Below are positions 1-7,518 of a DNA stretch of 64,000 nt, piece by piece; the stretch's first letter is position 1, and every line of letters starts with the position of its first letter. Made by a program: the position numbers and the translations under genes. The notes below the pieces were generated by a model, which ran no database searches, was not told the DNA's origin, and saw nothing but the letters and a program-made list of their open reading frames with translations. The DNA lies in assembly GCA_021792615.1 (NCBI GenBank), contig JAJYUJ010000013.1, positions 1 through 64,000 of the forward strand, in the 5' to 3' direction. The stretch is from a bacterium (GTDB lineage Bacteria; JAMCPX01).

Positions 1-573
1 GGAGACAAATCTCACAGTGCTTTTTCAACAACATTGCAGAGATTGAGATTGCTGACCGGTAATGATACGTGCCTCCAGCTTAAGGAAGGCCGGTTGTCCC
101 TCGATCCCCGATACTGCTGGGTCGACGCATGGGCTTTTGAGCATCTCATGGACAGAGGCGATGCTTTGTGGAGCAGCAACCGCGATGAGGCGGCGGTCAT
201 AACCGCACGGGCTGCCGTTATGTACAAGGGCAGTTTTTTACCCAACGACACCGACCAATGGTGGACTACGTCTATGCGCGAGCGCATCAAAAGTAAGTTC
301 ATCCGTTCCATCAGCAGCCTGGGAAACTATTTGGAAGAGAATGGAAAATGGAGAGAGGCCCTGGAGTATTATCAGAAAGGGTTGGAAGCGGATAATCTGT
401 CGGAGGAGTTCTACCAATCCCTTATGTTGTGCTACCAATCAATGGGAAGAACCGGAGAGGCTTTGGCAGTGTACAACAGGTGTAAAAAAACACTTTTAAC
501 CATACTCAATATAGCTCCTTCATCCAAAACCGAAGCCCTTTATCAAAAGATAAAGGCTTCTCCGACAAGGTAG
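1..573 (+). CDS. SARP/BTAD-type transcriptional regulator, C-terminal part (truncated by window edge)
   Basis: The reading frame is open from base 1, so only the last 190 residues are present. It opens with the end of an OmpR-like winged helix (HSAFSTTLQRLRLLTG resembles the recognition helix of trans_reg_C domains), followed by a hairpin segment (GRLSLDPRYCWVDAWAFE) and a helical BTAD domain with TPR-like repeats (EALEYYQKGLEAD, GEALAVYNRCKK). This order is typical of SARP regulators and of large ATPase regulators that carry this module at the C-terminus. Such proteins bind direct repeats spaced by one helical turn and recruit RNA polymerase. The three downstream promoters carry exactly such repeats, so this protein is the likely local activator. 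The sensory part lies outside the window. Confidence 0.85.
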   Translation, partial: GDKSHSAFSTTLQRLRLLTGNDTCLQLKEGRLSLDPRYCWVDAWAFEHLMDRGDALWSSNRDEAAVITARAAVMYKGSFLPNDTDQWWTTSMRERIKSKFIRSISSLGNYLEENGKWREALEYYQKGLEADNLSEEFYQSLMLCYQSMGRTGEALAVYNRCKKTLLTILNIAPSSKTEALYQKIKASPTR

Positions 574-677
574 ACGCGGGTTTATCGCCCATTGCATTAA
601 CTTCCTTTTTATTTCAAACGAATTTTTTGGGTTAACCGATTTGAACCATAGAAACGGTTTACTAACAATTTCTCCAT

Positions 678-712
678 TTGTGACCAATCTGTGACTTTTC
701 GTGTGGTAAAAT
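678..712 (+). promoter_or_regulatory. SARP-like promoter 1 (11-bp-spaced direct repeats plus extended -10)
   Basis: TGTGAC occurs at 679-684 and again at 690-695, an 11-bp period. Eleven bases later comes an extended -10 element, TGG then TAAAAT at 707-712. No good -35 hexamer is present, as expected for an activator that covers the -35 region. Two more copies with the same layout occur at 2975 and 3761. The predicted transcription start is near 719, just ahead of the gene beginning at 722. Confidence 0.75.
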
Positions 713-721
713 TCAGCCATT

Positions 722-982
722 ATGGAAAACAAAGACCTTATGAAAACTTATATTATCCGTATTTACCGGCACAATATAGCGGATTCCAGATTTATTGTGG
801 GGACCGTAGAAAAAGTCGGTGTTCATGGAAAAATGGCTTTTTCCAACAGAGACGAACTCTGGGAAATCATGAATTCCAGCAGCATAAAGCCGGAAAAACA
901 CGACAACCAAAAGAACAGGTCACCGGCAATAAAATCCGTTATTCAAGAAATTTCTACAAAACAAAAAGGAGGAAAACAATGA
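722..982 (+). CDS. Small conserved cytosolic protein, function unknown
   Basis: This is an 86-residue protein without signal peptide. Its core (YIIRIYRHNIADSRFIVGTV, then KMAFSNRDELWEIM) resembles small hypothetical proteins I recall from deltaproteobacteria, in which a beta-rich half ends in a helix. Its stop overlaps the start of the lipoprotein gene (ATGA at 979-982), so translation of the two is probably coupled. The chosen ATG at 722 lies only a few bases after the predicted transcription start; the in-frame ATG at 740 (MKTYIIRIYR) is an equally plausible start. No function can be assigned. Confidence 0.65.
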   Translation: MENKDLMKTYIIRIYRHNIADSRFIVGTVEKVGVHGKMAFSNRDELWEIMNSSSIKPEKHDNQKNRSPAIKSVIQEISTKQKGGKQ

Positions 983-2394
983 AAACAAAACACTTAAAAA
1001 AAACAAGTTTGTTCAGCATGTTTATGCTGATAGCGCTCCTGGCAGGGGCAGGGTGTCAGGGAAGTAAAGGCGGCGGTGCTTCGCAATCAACAACGGTATC
1101 TTCTGCAACAACATCCGGCGGACTCGCGACGATAAATACCGGCAATCTGGTAATAGCCTTTATCCCGTCTACTTCCGGGGTAAGCGCGGTGCCTATAAAG
1201 CAGAGCGGGTCTTCGTTTACCACTGCATCGTACAAAGGATACTCTCTGAAACCCCAGTCACTGCCGGCTCCGGTAACCATAACCATATCGTTTATGGTGA
1301 ATAGCTGCGCTGCAGACGCTCAAAACCTGAAGGTCGTGTGCGTAGGTTACAACAGCTCAAAAGTCGCGGTCATCAATGTTGCAGGATACATCAGCAGCGG
1401 TTCTGCCCCCACGGTAACGGAATATGATCTGGGCAATTCGGTAACCTCCGGTTTCAGCGGCGGGAGCTGCCTTGACTGCGGCGTCATCATAGACCCGCTC
1501 GATCACGGATTCATCGTATCATCGGGAGACGGATACCGGGTCGTCAATTATTCCGGGTCTGTGATAAAATCATTCCTGTCCAATGCGTCTGCGACACCCC
1601 CGGTTGACCTTGCAACGGAAAATTTCGGATATGACCCTGTCCACGACATGATATACTCACCTGAATACGCTGACGGCGGATCCATAACATCGACGGATGA
1701 GTATCTATGGGTAATAGATGTCACCAAAGACAAGCTCTATCAATGGTCACACAGGATGGTGGATACAGCGACGGACCCGGCCTTAGGCATACCCGAGCTG
1801 AACAGCACAGGCATTGGCTCCATGACCGCAGATGCTGTTGCAATGGATCCAGAAACCGGAATCATGGCCATAGGACATGAATGGACGCCGCTTTTGCTTG
1901 CTCTCAATATGAGCGCAGCAACGTTCAACGCATCTGCCGGGACGTTTGACGCTCCGTATGCAGTCATCCCCCTGCAAAACGTTTATTCTCCGAGTGGTTT
2001 GCTTACCACGGGCATGGTGATAGAGCCGTCGAGCCACATCATGTTCCTTGAGGGCGAATTCGGGGACGAAATCGGGGCGGCACAGATGCCGGCGACCTCG
2101 CCATCCGGGAGTTTCACGGTCACATCCTACACATCCGCCCAAATGCCGACACCGACAACATGGTGTCCTGCCGTATCAACATGGAGCAATGTTGGTGATC
2201 CGCACGGGCTTTCCGCTTTCACAGCAGTCATCAATAAAGAGCCCATGGGACTTCTCATCGACGGTAGTAGATCGTGCCTTGCCATCGTAGACCTGAACAA
2301 GCTCCTTGCAGCACCGAAACAGGCGGGAACCAACACGGTTTCTTCAACCTATGATCTGGTGGCTAACGGGGTAATTAGTTTTATAGGAATATAA
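979..2394 (+). CDS. Secreted lipoprotein, probable beta-propeller-like protein of unknown function
   Basis: The start at 979 follows an AAAGGAGG ribosome site, and the product (471 aa) has a clear lipoprotein signal ending in LAGAGC with the lipid-carrying cysteine at residue 26. The mature part starts with a GSKGGGA linker that is nearly identical to that of the lipoprotein at 3820. The body is rich in Ser, Thr, Gly and short beta-strand-like stretches (KVAVINVAGYISSG, GFIVSSGDGYRVVNYSGSVIKSFL) suggestive of a beta-propeller surface protein. Cysteines in GSCLDCG and elsewhere could form disulfides. An upstream extension of the frame exists but lacks a ribosome site and a signal peptide, so it was not used. 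It shares a SARP-like promoter with the preceding gene. Exact function unknown. Confidence 0.75.
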   Translation: MKTKHLKKTSLFSMFMLIALLAGAGCQGSKGGGASQSTTVSSATTSGGLATINTGNLVIAFIPSTSGVSAVPIKQSGSSFTTASYKGYSLKPQSLPAPVTITISFMVNSCAADAQNLKVVCVGYNSSKVAVINVAGYISSGSAPTVTEYDLGNSVTSGFSGGSCLDCGVIIDPLDHGFIVSSGDGYRVVNYSGSVIKSFLSNASATPPVDLATENFGYDPVHDMIYSPEYADGGSITSTDEYLWVIDVTKDKLYQWSHRMVDTATDPALGIPELNSTGIGSMTADAVAMDPETGIMAIGHEWTPLLLALNMSAATFNASAGTFDAPYAVIPLQNVYSPSGLLTTGMVIEPSSHIMFLEGEFGDEIGAAQMPATSPSGSFTVTSYTSAQMPTPTTWCPAVSTWSNVGDPHGLSAFTAVINKEPMGLLIDGSRSCLAIVDLNKLLAAPKQAGTNTVSSTYDLVANGVISFIGI

Positions 2395-2433
2395 CCTATT
2401 GCAGCATGGAGAAAACTTTAGGCTAATCGCACC

Positions 2434-2474
2434 AAAATGCGGGCAAGGATGCATTCCTTGCCCGCTTGTTTTTT
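2434..2474 (+). terminator. Rho-independent terminator
   Basis: A perfect 10-bp stem (GCGGGCAAGG at 2439-2448 with CCTTGCCCGC at 2456-2465), 7-base loop, is followed by TTGTTTTTT. It ends the lipoprotein transcript that stops at 2394. Confidence 0.9.
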
Positions 2475-2542
2475 GATCTACCGGAACTTTTCTGTTTTCG
2501 GGATGTTTAATAATATAAATATAAACAAAAGGAGACAGGAAC

Positions 2543-2800
2543 ATGAAAAAAAGAATTATAGGGTTCACAGGGTTGTTAATCGTGTTGCTGACAGTGGTTT
2601 TTTGCGCAGCCCCGGCAGTGAATACTGCACAGGCATCAGGTCCACACCCCCGGATTGTTAAGGCCATAGATATGCTCAGGAACACGAGGTCAGTCCTTGA
2701 ACAGGCACCATCCGTGTTCGGCGGGCACAAGGCAATAGCCCTAAAACGCGTCAATGAAGCAATACATCAACTGCGCCTGGCCATGAAGTATGCGCGTTAA
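2543..2800 (+). CDS. Small periplasmic helical protein, function unknown
   Basis: This 85-residue protein has a signal peptide of roughly 32 residues (KRIIGFTGLLIVLLTVVF, then a cleavage region ending in AQA). The short mature part is helical with the pattern HPRIVKAIDMLRNTR, then FGGHKAIALKRVNEAIHQLRLA. That FGGH-K/R-A...NEAI-QL pattern recurs in small exported proteins of many proteobacteria, which have no assigned activity. It has a ribosome site (GGAGACAGG) and lies between two strong terminators, so it is a single-gene unit. It lacks the SARP-like promoter motif of its neighbours. Confidence 0.75.
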   Translation: MKKRIIGFTGLLIVLLTVVFCAAPAVNTAQASGPHPRIVKAIDMLRNTRSVLEQAPSVFGGHKAIALKRVNEAIHQLRLAMKYAR

Positions 2801-2862
2801 CGCATAAAACGGTTCAAACAGACTACGTTCAACGTTGGGTTACTGGTTTCATTTGAATGGAT

Positions 2863-2894
2863 GTTCGCCGCAATCCCCGCTGTTTACAGCTTGG
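2863..2894. repeat. Dispersed hairpin repeat, partial copy
   Basis: It begins GTTCGCCGCAATCC and continues into a small hairpin, GCTG-TTTA-CAGC, then TTGG. The reverse complement of the element at 11849-11891 starts with the same 14 bases and has the same hairpin layout. Here the outer closing arm (GGCGAAC) is missing, so it looks like a decayed or partial copy. Confidence 0.6.
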
Positions 2895-2909
2895 TACTTC
2901 AATTTCCGG

Positions 2910-2935
2910 GGCGGGGCTTTGCCCCGCCTTTTTTT
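2910..2935 (+). terminator. Rho-independent terminator
   Basis: A perfect 8-bp GC-rich stem (GGCGGGGC 2910-2917 with GCCCCGCC 2921-2928), triloop TTT, is followed by seven T. It ends the transcript of the small periplasmic protein gene at 2543-2800. Confidence 0.92.
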
Positions 2936-2974
2936 ACACACTCTTCCCGTCATTCTTTTCACAAAACATTCCAA

Positions 2975-3010
2975 TCTGTGACCGATCTGTGACTTTTCGC
3001 GTGGTATACG
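2975..3010 (+). promoter_or_regulatory. SARP-like promoter 2
   Basis: CTGTGAC at 2976-2982 and 2987-2993 (11-bp period), then 11 bases, then an extended -10 (TGG, TATACG at 3005-3010). The 3' half, from TCTGTGACTTTTCG to GTGGTA, is shared with the other two copies. The gene starting at 3046 lies about 30 bases from the expected transcription start. Confidence 0.78.
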
Positions 3011-3045
3011 ATGAGCCATCTAAAAAAGATAAAAGGAGAAAAAGT

Positions 3046-3663
3046 ATGAAAAGAATCAGCATGACCGTAGTAGCATTCCTGATAATACTTGCATGTGCAG
3101 TAACTTCACAAGCGGGTTATGTGGGAAGCTCAAGCCAAACATGGCAAGGTGGAGGGCCTGTATGGTCTGTCGCCCCCAAGCTTATAGTTTTCTTTCCCAA
3201 CAGCAGTGATCCAGGCTTAAATAATTTTGGCCCTGGTGTTGGTATCGGAGTTGACGGGCGTTATAATTTTATCAAGTATTTTGCCTTAGCGGGAGAACTT
3301 GATTATATTGGAGCCTCAAGCGCTACTATAGGTGGTTCGACTGAAAATTTCAGTAACTTTGCAATCAAGGTCGATGCCCTCGGTACAATACCATTAAATA
3401 GAATAACGCCATTCTTTGGACTTGGTCTGGTATACAATAACCCAAGCGTATCCGTTAGTGGCGGAGGCTACTCAAAGTCTTTGAGCGGAAGCGGTATTGG
3501 GTTGGAACTTGTAGGAGGAGCAGACTTCGTCGTAACAAAAAACGGTGCAGTTACCGCTCAAATCTCGATCCCGATCAGTCAGGGTGCCACGTTCAATGGC
3601 AGCAGCACAACTGTAGATGTTGGTGTTTACGAACTTATGGCAGGGTATAGGTTTCTTTTTTAG
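3046..3663 (+). CDS. Outer-membrane beta-barrel protein (OmpW/OmpA-like small barrel)
   Basis: The ATG at 3046 follows AAAGGAG and gives a 205-residue protein with a Sec signal peptide ending near TSQA-GY. The mature chain alternates polar and hydrophobic residues in the manner of an eight-stranded barrel (FNFGPGVGIGVDGRYNF, FAIKVDALGTI, ITPFFGLGLVYN, GVYELMAGYRFLF) and ends in phenylalanine, the usual recognition residue for the BAM complex. Its role could be a passive pore or an adhesin; nothing in the sequence decides this. It is a single-gene unit with SARP-like promoter 2 in front and a strong terminator behind. Confidence 0.8.
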   Translation: MKRISMTVVAFLIILACAVTSQAGYVGSSSQTWQGGGPVWSVAPKLIVFFPNSSDPGLNNFGPGVGIGVDGRYNFIKYFALAGELDYIGASSATIGGSTENFSNFAIKVDALGTIPLNRITPFFGLGLVYNNPSVSVSGGGYSKSLSGSGIGLELVGGADFVVTKNGAVTAQISIPISQGATFNGSSTTVDVGVYELMAGYRFLF

Positions 3664-3692
3664 CCCTACTTCTTAGTCTCTTGTTCATTATG

Positions 3693-3724
3693 AAAAGGTG
3701 TGCGCTCTGCACACCTTTTTCTTT
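3693..3724 (+). terminator. Rho-independent terminator
   Basis: GGTGTGC (3697-3703) pairs with GCACACC (3709-3715); flanking AAAA and TTTTT extend the stem, and the T tract ends the barrel-protein transcript. Confidence 0.88.
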
Positions 3725-3760
3725 GGTTACACCTCTAACGCCCTGTCGGCAGCCCCCCAA

Positions 3761-3796
3761 TCTGTGACCGTTCTGTGACTTTTCGCGTGGTATAGT
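3761..3796 (+). promoter_or_regulatory. SARP-like promoter 3
   Basis: CTGTGAC at 3762-3768 and 3773-3779 (11-bp period), 11 bases, then an extended -10 (TGG, TATAGT at 3791-3796). The layout is base-for-base the same as in copies 1 and 2. Transcription should start near 3803, 17 bases before the next gene. Confidence 0.78.
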
Positions 3797-3819
3797 TTCA
3801 GTATAATAAGGAGTAACAA

Positions 3820-5769
3820 ATGAAAACAATGATCCACAGAACAATGTTCGTCTCGATGTTCGCCCTGCTTGGAATAGCAGGATGCAGCAGTGGTTCAAAA
3901 GGCGGCGGAGCCCCTGCTCTACCCGTTATCCACAGTTTAAGTATCCAGGGATTACCTGCACATCCCGGAAATACGGTCACTGCAACAGTGAATGCAAGCA
4001 GTCCGGCCAGCCTGGCACTGACCTATACATGGACGGTTTCCGGCACATGGTCGGTCGGCAGTGGAGCAAACACATCAACAGCAATACTCACAGCACCCAA
4101 TGCGTACAGTGCAGGCGGTTCGGTCACGGTGATAGTGTCCGACACCAGGGGCGGCTTTGTCACCGGCACATCGTCATTAAGCACACAAGGAAACAGTGCA
4201 CCAGTCATACATAATCTTGCGGTATCTGCCAACCCCGTATTCACAGGTTCCACAATAACCGCAACCGCCGGTGCGTCCGACCCTGACGGAGACACGCCTG
4301 CATATACATGGGCGGCGAGTACAGGATGGGCTGTCACCGGCTATGGTGCAACGGCAACCGTAACAGCACCTTCCGTACACAGTGCCGCAGGTAATATTAC
4401 GGTAACCGTCAGCGACGGATACGGAGCTTCCGCAAGCAGTTCGATTGCAATCGACACAACCTCGGACAGCGCACCCGTGATAACATCTATGACCATATCC
4501 CCGCAGCCGGTTACCACAACCGCAAGCCTTGTATCCAGTGCCTACGACCCTGACGGAGACAGCCTGCTGACCTATACATGGAACATAGGCGGAACGAACA
4601 TAACAACGGGTAGCAGCGCAATATGGCAATCACCCGGCATATCCGGCAATTATAATGCCGTGGTCAGTGTGAGCGATGTATACGGGTCAACGGCAACACA
4701 GGGCAGCTCCATCAGTGTAACCAGCCAGAGCCCGTGGCCAAAGTTCAGGAACAACCTCCAATCCACAGGGCTGAGCGGGATCAGTGCAACCCCTACAACA
4801 GGTGCACTGGAGTGGAGCTTCACGACAGGTAGCTCGGTAGATCCCTCACCCGCTATAGGTGCTGATGGAGCGATCTACGTAGGCAATGGCAATGGTTATC
4901 TATACGCGTTAAACGTTACCAATGGCACTCTGCTATGGAACTATTCTGTCGGGGGGTACCTGTATTCCTCACCGGCAATTGGTGCCGATGGCACGATCTA
5001 TGTTGGGATGGGGTATGATCTCTATGCGATCAATCCCAATGGTACCAAAAAATGGAATTACGCAACCGGCAATATGGTCGATTCCTCTCCGGTAATTGGC
5101 GCTGACGGTACCATATATGTAGGGTCATGGGATGCTCACCTTTATGCAATCAATCCGGATGGCGGCATGAAGTGGAGCTACACCACCGGTGGAAGGGTAA
5201 ATTCCTCACCTGCAATAGCACCTGATGGGACAATATATGTAGGCTCACAGGACGATCATCTTTATGCAATCAATCCGGATGGCGGCATGAAGTGGAGCTA
5301 TACAACCGGGAACTTGATAGATTTCTCTTCTCCTGCAATAGGTGCCGACGGAACCATCTACATAGGCGCGTTTGATAGAAAGCTCTACGCTATCAATCCC
5401 GACGGTACATTCAAATGGAGCTACACTACCCCGGGCGATATCGAATCTTCTCCGGCAATAGGCGCTGACGGCACAATTTATGTAGGGTTTGGCTATGTCG
5501 GGCCCGGCGGCCTCTGTGCTATCGATCCAAACGGTGGATTCAAGTGGAGCTATACAACCAGCCAATGGATAAGCGACGCCCCTGCCATTGGATCGGATGG
5601 CACAATCTATGTTGGATCAGTAAATGATTACCTTTATGCGATTAATCCGAACGGCGGACTCAATTGGAGCTACACAACGGGTAATCCAATTTATTCGTCT
5701 CCAGCGATCGGGGCAGATGGCACAATCTACATAGGGTCAGACGACGGACACCTCTACGCGTTTCACTGA
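3820..5769 (+). CDS. Surface lipoprotein with three PKD/Ig-like domains and an eight-repeat PQQ-type beta-propeller
   Basis: This 649-residue protein has a lipoprotein signal (LLGIAGC, lipidated Cys22) and a GSKGGGA linker shared with the lipoprotein at 979. Residues about 35-300 hold three PKD/cadherin-like repeats, each starting PVI and ending in a VTVSD-type strand. After SPWPKFRNN come eight repeats built on SPAIGADGTIYVG...LYAINPDG...KWSYTTG, the pattern of PQQ-like beta-propellers that do not necessarily bind PQQ. It is probably anchored at the outer surface and may act in adhesion or scaffold binding. The near-identical repeats suggest recent internal duplication. SARP-like promoter 3 and an AAGGAG ribosome site precede it. 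Confidence 0.85.
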   Translation: MKTMIHRTMFVSMFALLGIAGCSSGSKGGGAPALPVIHSLSIQGLPAHPGNTVTATVNASSPASLALTYTWTVSGTWSVGSGANTSTAILTAPNAYSAGGSVTVIVSDTRGGFVTGTSSLSTQGNSAPVIHNLAVSANPVFTGSTITATAGASDPDGDTPAYTWAASTGWAVTGYGATATVTAPSVHSAAGNITVTVSDGYGASASSSIAIDTTSDSAPVITSMTISPQPVTTTASLVSSAYDPDGDSLLTYTWNIGGTNITTGSSAIWQSPGISGNYNAVVSVSDVYGSTATQGSSISVTSQSPWPKFRNNLQSTGLSGISATPTTGALEWSFTTGSSVDPSPAIGADGAIYVGNGNGYLYALNVTNGTLLWNYSVGGYLYSSPAIGADGTIYVGMGYDLYAINPNGTKKWNYATGNMVDSSPVIGADGTIYVGSWDAHLYAINPDGGMKWSYTTGGRVNSSPAIAPDGTIYVGSQDDHLYAINPDGGMKWSYTTGNLIDFSSPAIGADGTIYIGAFDRKLYAINPDGTFKWSYTTPGDIESSPAIGADGTIYVGFGYVGPGGLCAIDPNGGFKWSYTTSQWISDAPAIGSDGTIYVGSVNDYLYAINPNGGLNWSYTTGNPIYSSPAIGADGTIYIGSDDGHLYAFH

Positions 5770-5778
5770 TTTTTGAGG

Positions 5779-5796
5779 GGCTGGTGAGAACCAGCC
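5779..5796 (+). terminator. Hairpin, possible weak terminator
   Basis: GGCTGGT pairs with ACCAGCC around a GAGA tetraloop just after the propeller lipoprotein gene. The T-rich stretch lies about 17 bases further on rather than directly behind the stem, so termination is uncertain. Confidence 0.4.
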
Positions 5797-5937
5797 ACTT
5801 ACTTAAAAATCTTTTTTACAAAAACAAACGGCAGGACAAGTAAGGCCATCGATCACTATACCGTATCATAGTTCATCTTTCAACTTTCATTGACAATTCA
5901 TCAAAATAAATCAAAAATAGATGCCGGGTAAGCAAAC

Positions 5938-6038
5938 CCCGTTAGAAAGGACATGGCTTTAAACCACGCCCCTTCTCTAAGGAATAAAGAAATTATCATA
6001 GCATCCCCGCCATTTATGGCGGGGCTTTCTAACGGGGC
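5938..6038. mobile_element. MITE-like non-coding element, 101 bp
   Basis: The ends are perfect 13-bp inverted repeats: CCCCGTTAGAAAG (5938-5950) and CTTTCTAACGGGG (6026-6038). CAAA stands on both outer flanks and may be a 4-bp target duplication. An inner hairpin (CCCCGCC, ATTTAT, GGCGGGG) sits next to the right end. No coding potential is visible. It lies just upstream of the ribosome site of the acyl-CoA dehydrogenase gene, so it may influence that gene's transcript. A degenerate copy of similar length is at 58040 and single ends occur at 48750 and near 38222. Confidence 0.7.
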
Positions 6039-6067
6039 AAACTATGCCTGAAATAAAAGGAGGCACT

Positions 6068-7303
6068 ATGTTAGATATTTACATGGATTCGAAAAAAACC
6101 GCACTGATGAACGAGACACGGGACTTCGTGAAATCCGTTCCCAAAAAGCTCCTCATGGATATGGACGACAATAAGGTCGTTTATCCGACAGACTATGTCC
6201 GCGACGCAGCAAAGAGACATTTGCTGGGACTACGCTTTTCACCGGAGTTCGGCGGCAGGGGACTTAAGTGGGAGGATGAAATAATAGCCCTTGAAGAGGT
6301 CGGTGTACTCGGAACATCGCTTGCCTGTCTGTACTCGCTCGTGAGCATCGTGGGCGAGGCTATTCAAACATTCGGGAGCGATGCCCAGCGTAAAAAATAT
6401 CTGAAACCGCTCCTTGAAGGCAAGATTTTTTGTGCCGAGGCGCTGACGGAGCCGCGCGGAGGTTCTGATTTCTTCGGCGCGACGACAACAGCAAAAAAAG
6501 AAGGAGACCACTACATCCTCAACGGACAAAAGAGGTTTGTTGTGGGTGCGGAAGGTGCCGATATATTCCTGGTATACGCAAAGACCGACGAGAAGGCAAA
6601 ACCGCAGACTTCCCTGAGTGTATTTGTGGTCGAGAGAGACATGGGTGTTGAGGTTAAGCATGTGTACGGATTGCTCGGGACCAGAGGAGGCGGCGCTGGA
6701 AGGATTGTGTTCAAGAATGTCAAGGTTCCTGCTGAGAATGTCATAGGTGCCGAAGGCGCAGGAGGTCTTATCTTCAATCAGATGATGATCCCGGAAAGGA
6801 TGACATCCGCGGCCGGAGCACTCGGAGGCGCACGGGAACTGCTAAAGATCGCCGCCCGCTATTCCGACAGGCGGAAGGCATTCGGTCAGAAAATCCGTTC
6901 ATTTCAGGCTGTCAGTTTCAAGGTTGCAGATAGTATCATGGATCTGGACTCCGCAGCTGCCCTTGTCCATGCAGCTGCGCGGTCTGTAGACGAGTACGGG
7001 AGCACGGGTATGACACGGAGGATCGTTTCAGAGGCAAAACGCGCTGCTACGGAGATGGCATGGAGGGTCACGAACAATGTCATGCAGATCCTCGGCGGTA
7101 TCGGTTATACGAACATCTACCCGGTTGAGCGCGCACTCAGGGACGCACGGCTCGCCATGATATGGACAGGAACAAGCGAGATCATGAACCTCATAATCCA
7201 GCACGAGTACTATAAAGAGGTACTCGGCGAAAAGACAGCCATCAGGAACCTCGAAGCAGATGCGCCGGAATCGGATAAAGAAGAAGAAAAGATATACGAA
7301 TAA
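6068..7303 (+). CDS. Acyl-CoA dehydrogenase family flavoprotein
   Basis: This 411-residue protein matches the acyl-CoA dehydrogenase fold through its whole length: FAD/substrate motif [17 protein letters not shown], middle beta domain, and C-terminal helices with RRKAFGQKI and [21 protein letters not shown]. It should oxidise an acyl-CoA at C2-C3 and pass electrons to ETF. At the place where MCAD-type enzymes carry the catalytic glutamate (YEGT) it reads WTGT, so the base must come from elsewhere or the substrate class differs. The start at 6068 was chosen because AAAGGAGG lies 5 bases ahead; an in-frame ATG at 6044 has no such site. It stands alone, without ETF genes nearby. Confidence 0.9.
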   Translation: MLDIYMDSKKTALMNETRDFVKSVPKKLLMDMDDNKVVYPTDYVRDAAKRHLLGLRFSPEFGGRGLKWEDEIIALEEVGVLGTSLACLYSLVSIVGEAIQTFGSDAQRKKYLKPLLEGKIFCAEALTEPRGGSDFFGATTTAKKEGDHYILNGQKRFVVGAEGADIFLVYAKTDEKAKPQTSLSVFVVERDMGVEVKHVYGLLGTRGGGAGRIVFKNVKVPAENVIGAEGAGGLIFNQMMIPERMTSAAGALGGARELLKIAARYSDRRKAFGQKIRSFQAVSFKVADSIMDLDSAAALVHAAARSVDEYGSTGMTRRIVSEAKRAATEMAWRVTNNVMQILGGIGYTNIYPVERALRDARLAMIWTGTSEIMNLIIQHEYYKEVLGEKTAIRNLEADAPESDKEEEKIYE

Positions 7304-7328
7304 ATATAATGAATGATCAACGGAAGCT

Positions 7329-7359
7329 GTCATTGCGAGGGCAGTAGCCCGAAGCAATC
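7329..7359. repeat. Dispersed repeat of the GTCATTGCGAG...GAAGCAATC type
   Basis: The unit starts GTCATTGCGAGGGCAGTAGC and ends CCCGAAGCAATC, with a GGGC/GCCC mini-stem. From memory, very similar intergenic repeats are spread through many bacterial genomes. It is next to a second repeat type at 7366-7438. Confidence 0.55.
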
Positions 7360-7365
7360 TTTTTT

Positions 7366-7438
7366 GTCATTCCACACTTTATGCGGATTCCAGAGAAAAT
7401 AATAAAAAAACCGGATTCCCACTTTCGTGGGAATGACA
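7366..7438. repeat. Two copies of the GGATTCC...GGAATGAC dispersed repeat
   Basis: GTCATTCC...GGATTCC at 7366-7390 is followed by a second copy at 7411-7438, which forms a hairpin, GATTCCCAC-TTTC-GTGGGAATG. Related copies are at 44769, 45943, 50591 and 63907. It fills the gap before the GH31 gene. Confidence 0.6.
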
Positions 7439-7518
7439 AAACAGAACAAGGATTTTTACTGGAGTTTACCCCCGTACTGCGATACGGTACTGGAAATGAT
7501 AATTGAGAAGGAGGCAAT

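Noticed and set aside
691-978. Upstream extension of the lipoprotein reading frame
   Set aside because: The extension overlaps a promoter and another gene; the start at 979 has a ribosome site and a proper lipoprotein signal.
2857-3045. Upstream extension of the small barrel-protein frame
   Set aside because: It runs through a terminator and a promoter; the signal peptide begins at 3046.
4840-5769. Regular repeats considered as CRISPR-like
   Set aside because: They are in-frame propeller repeats with about 120-bp period inside a coding sequence.
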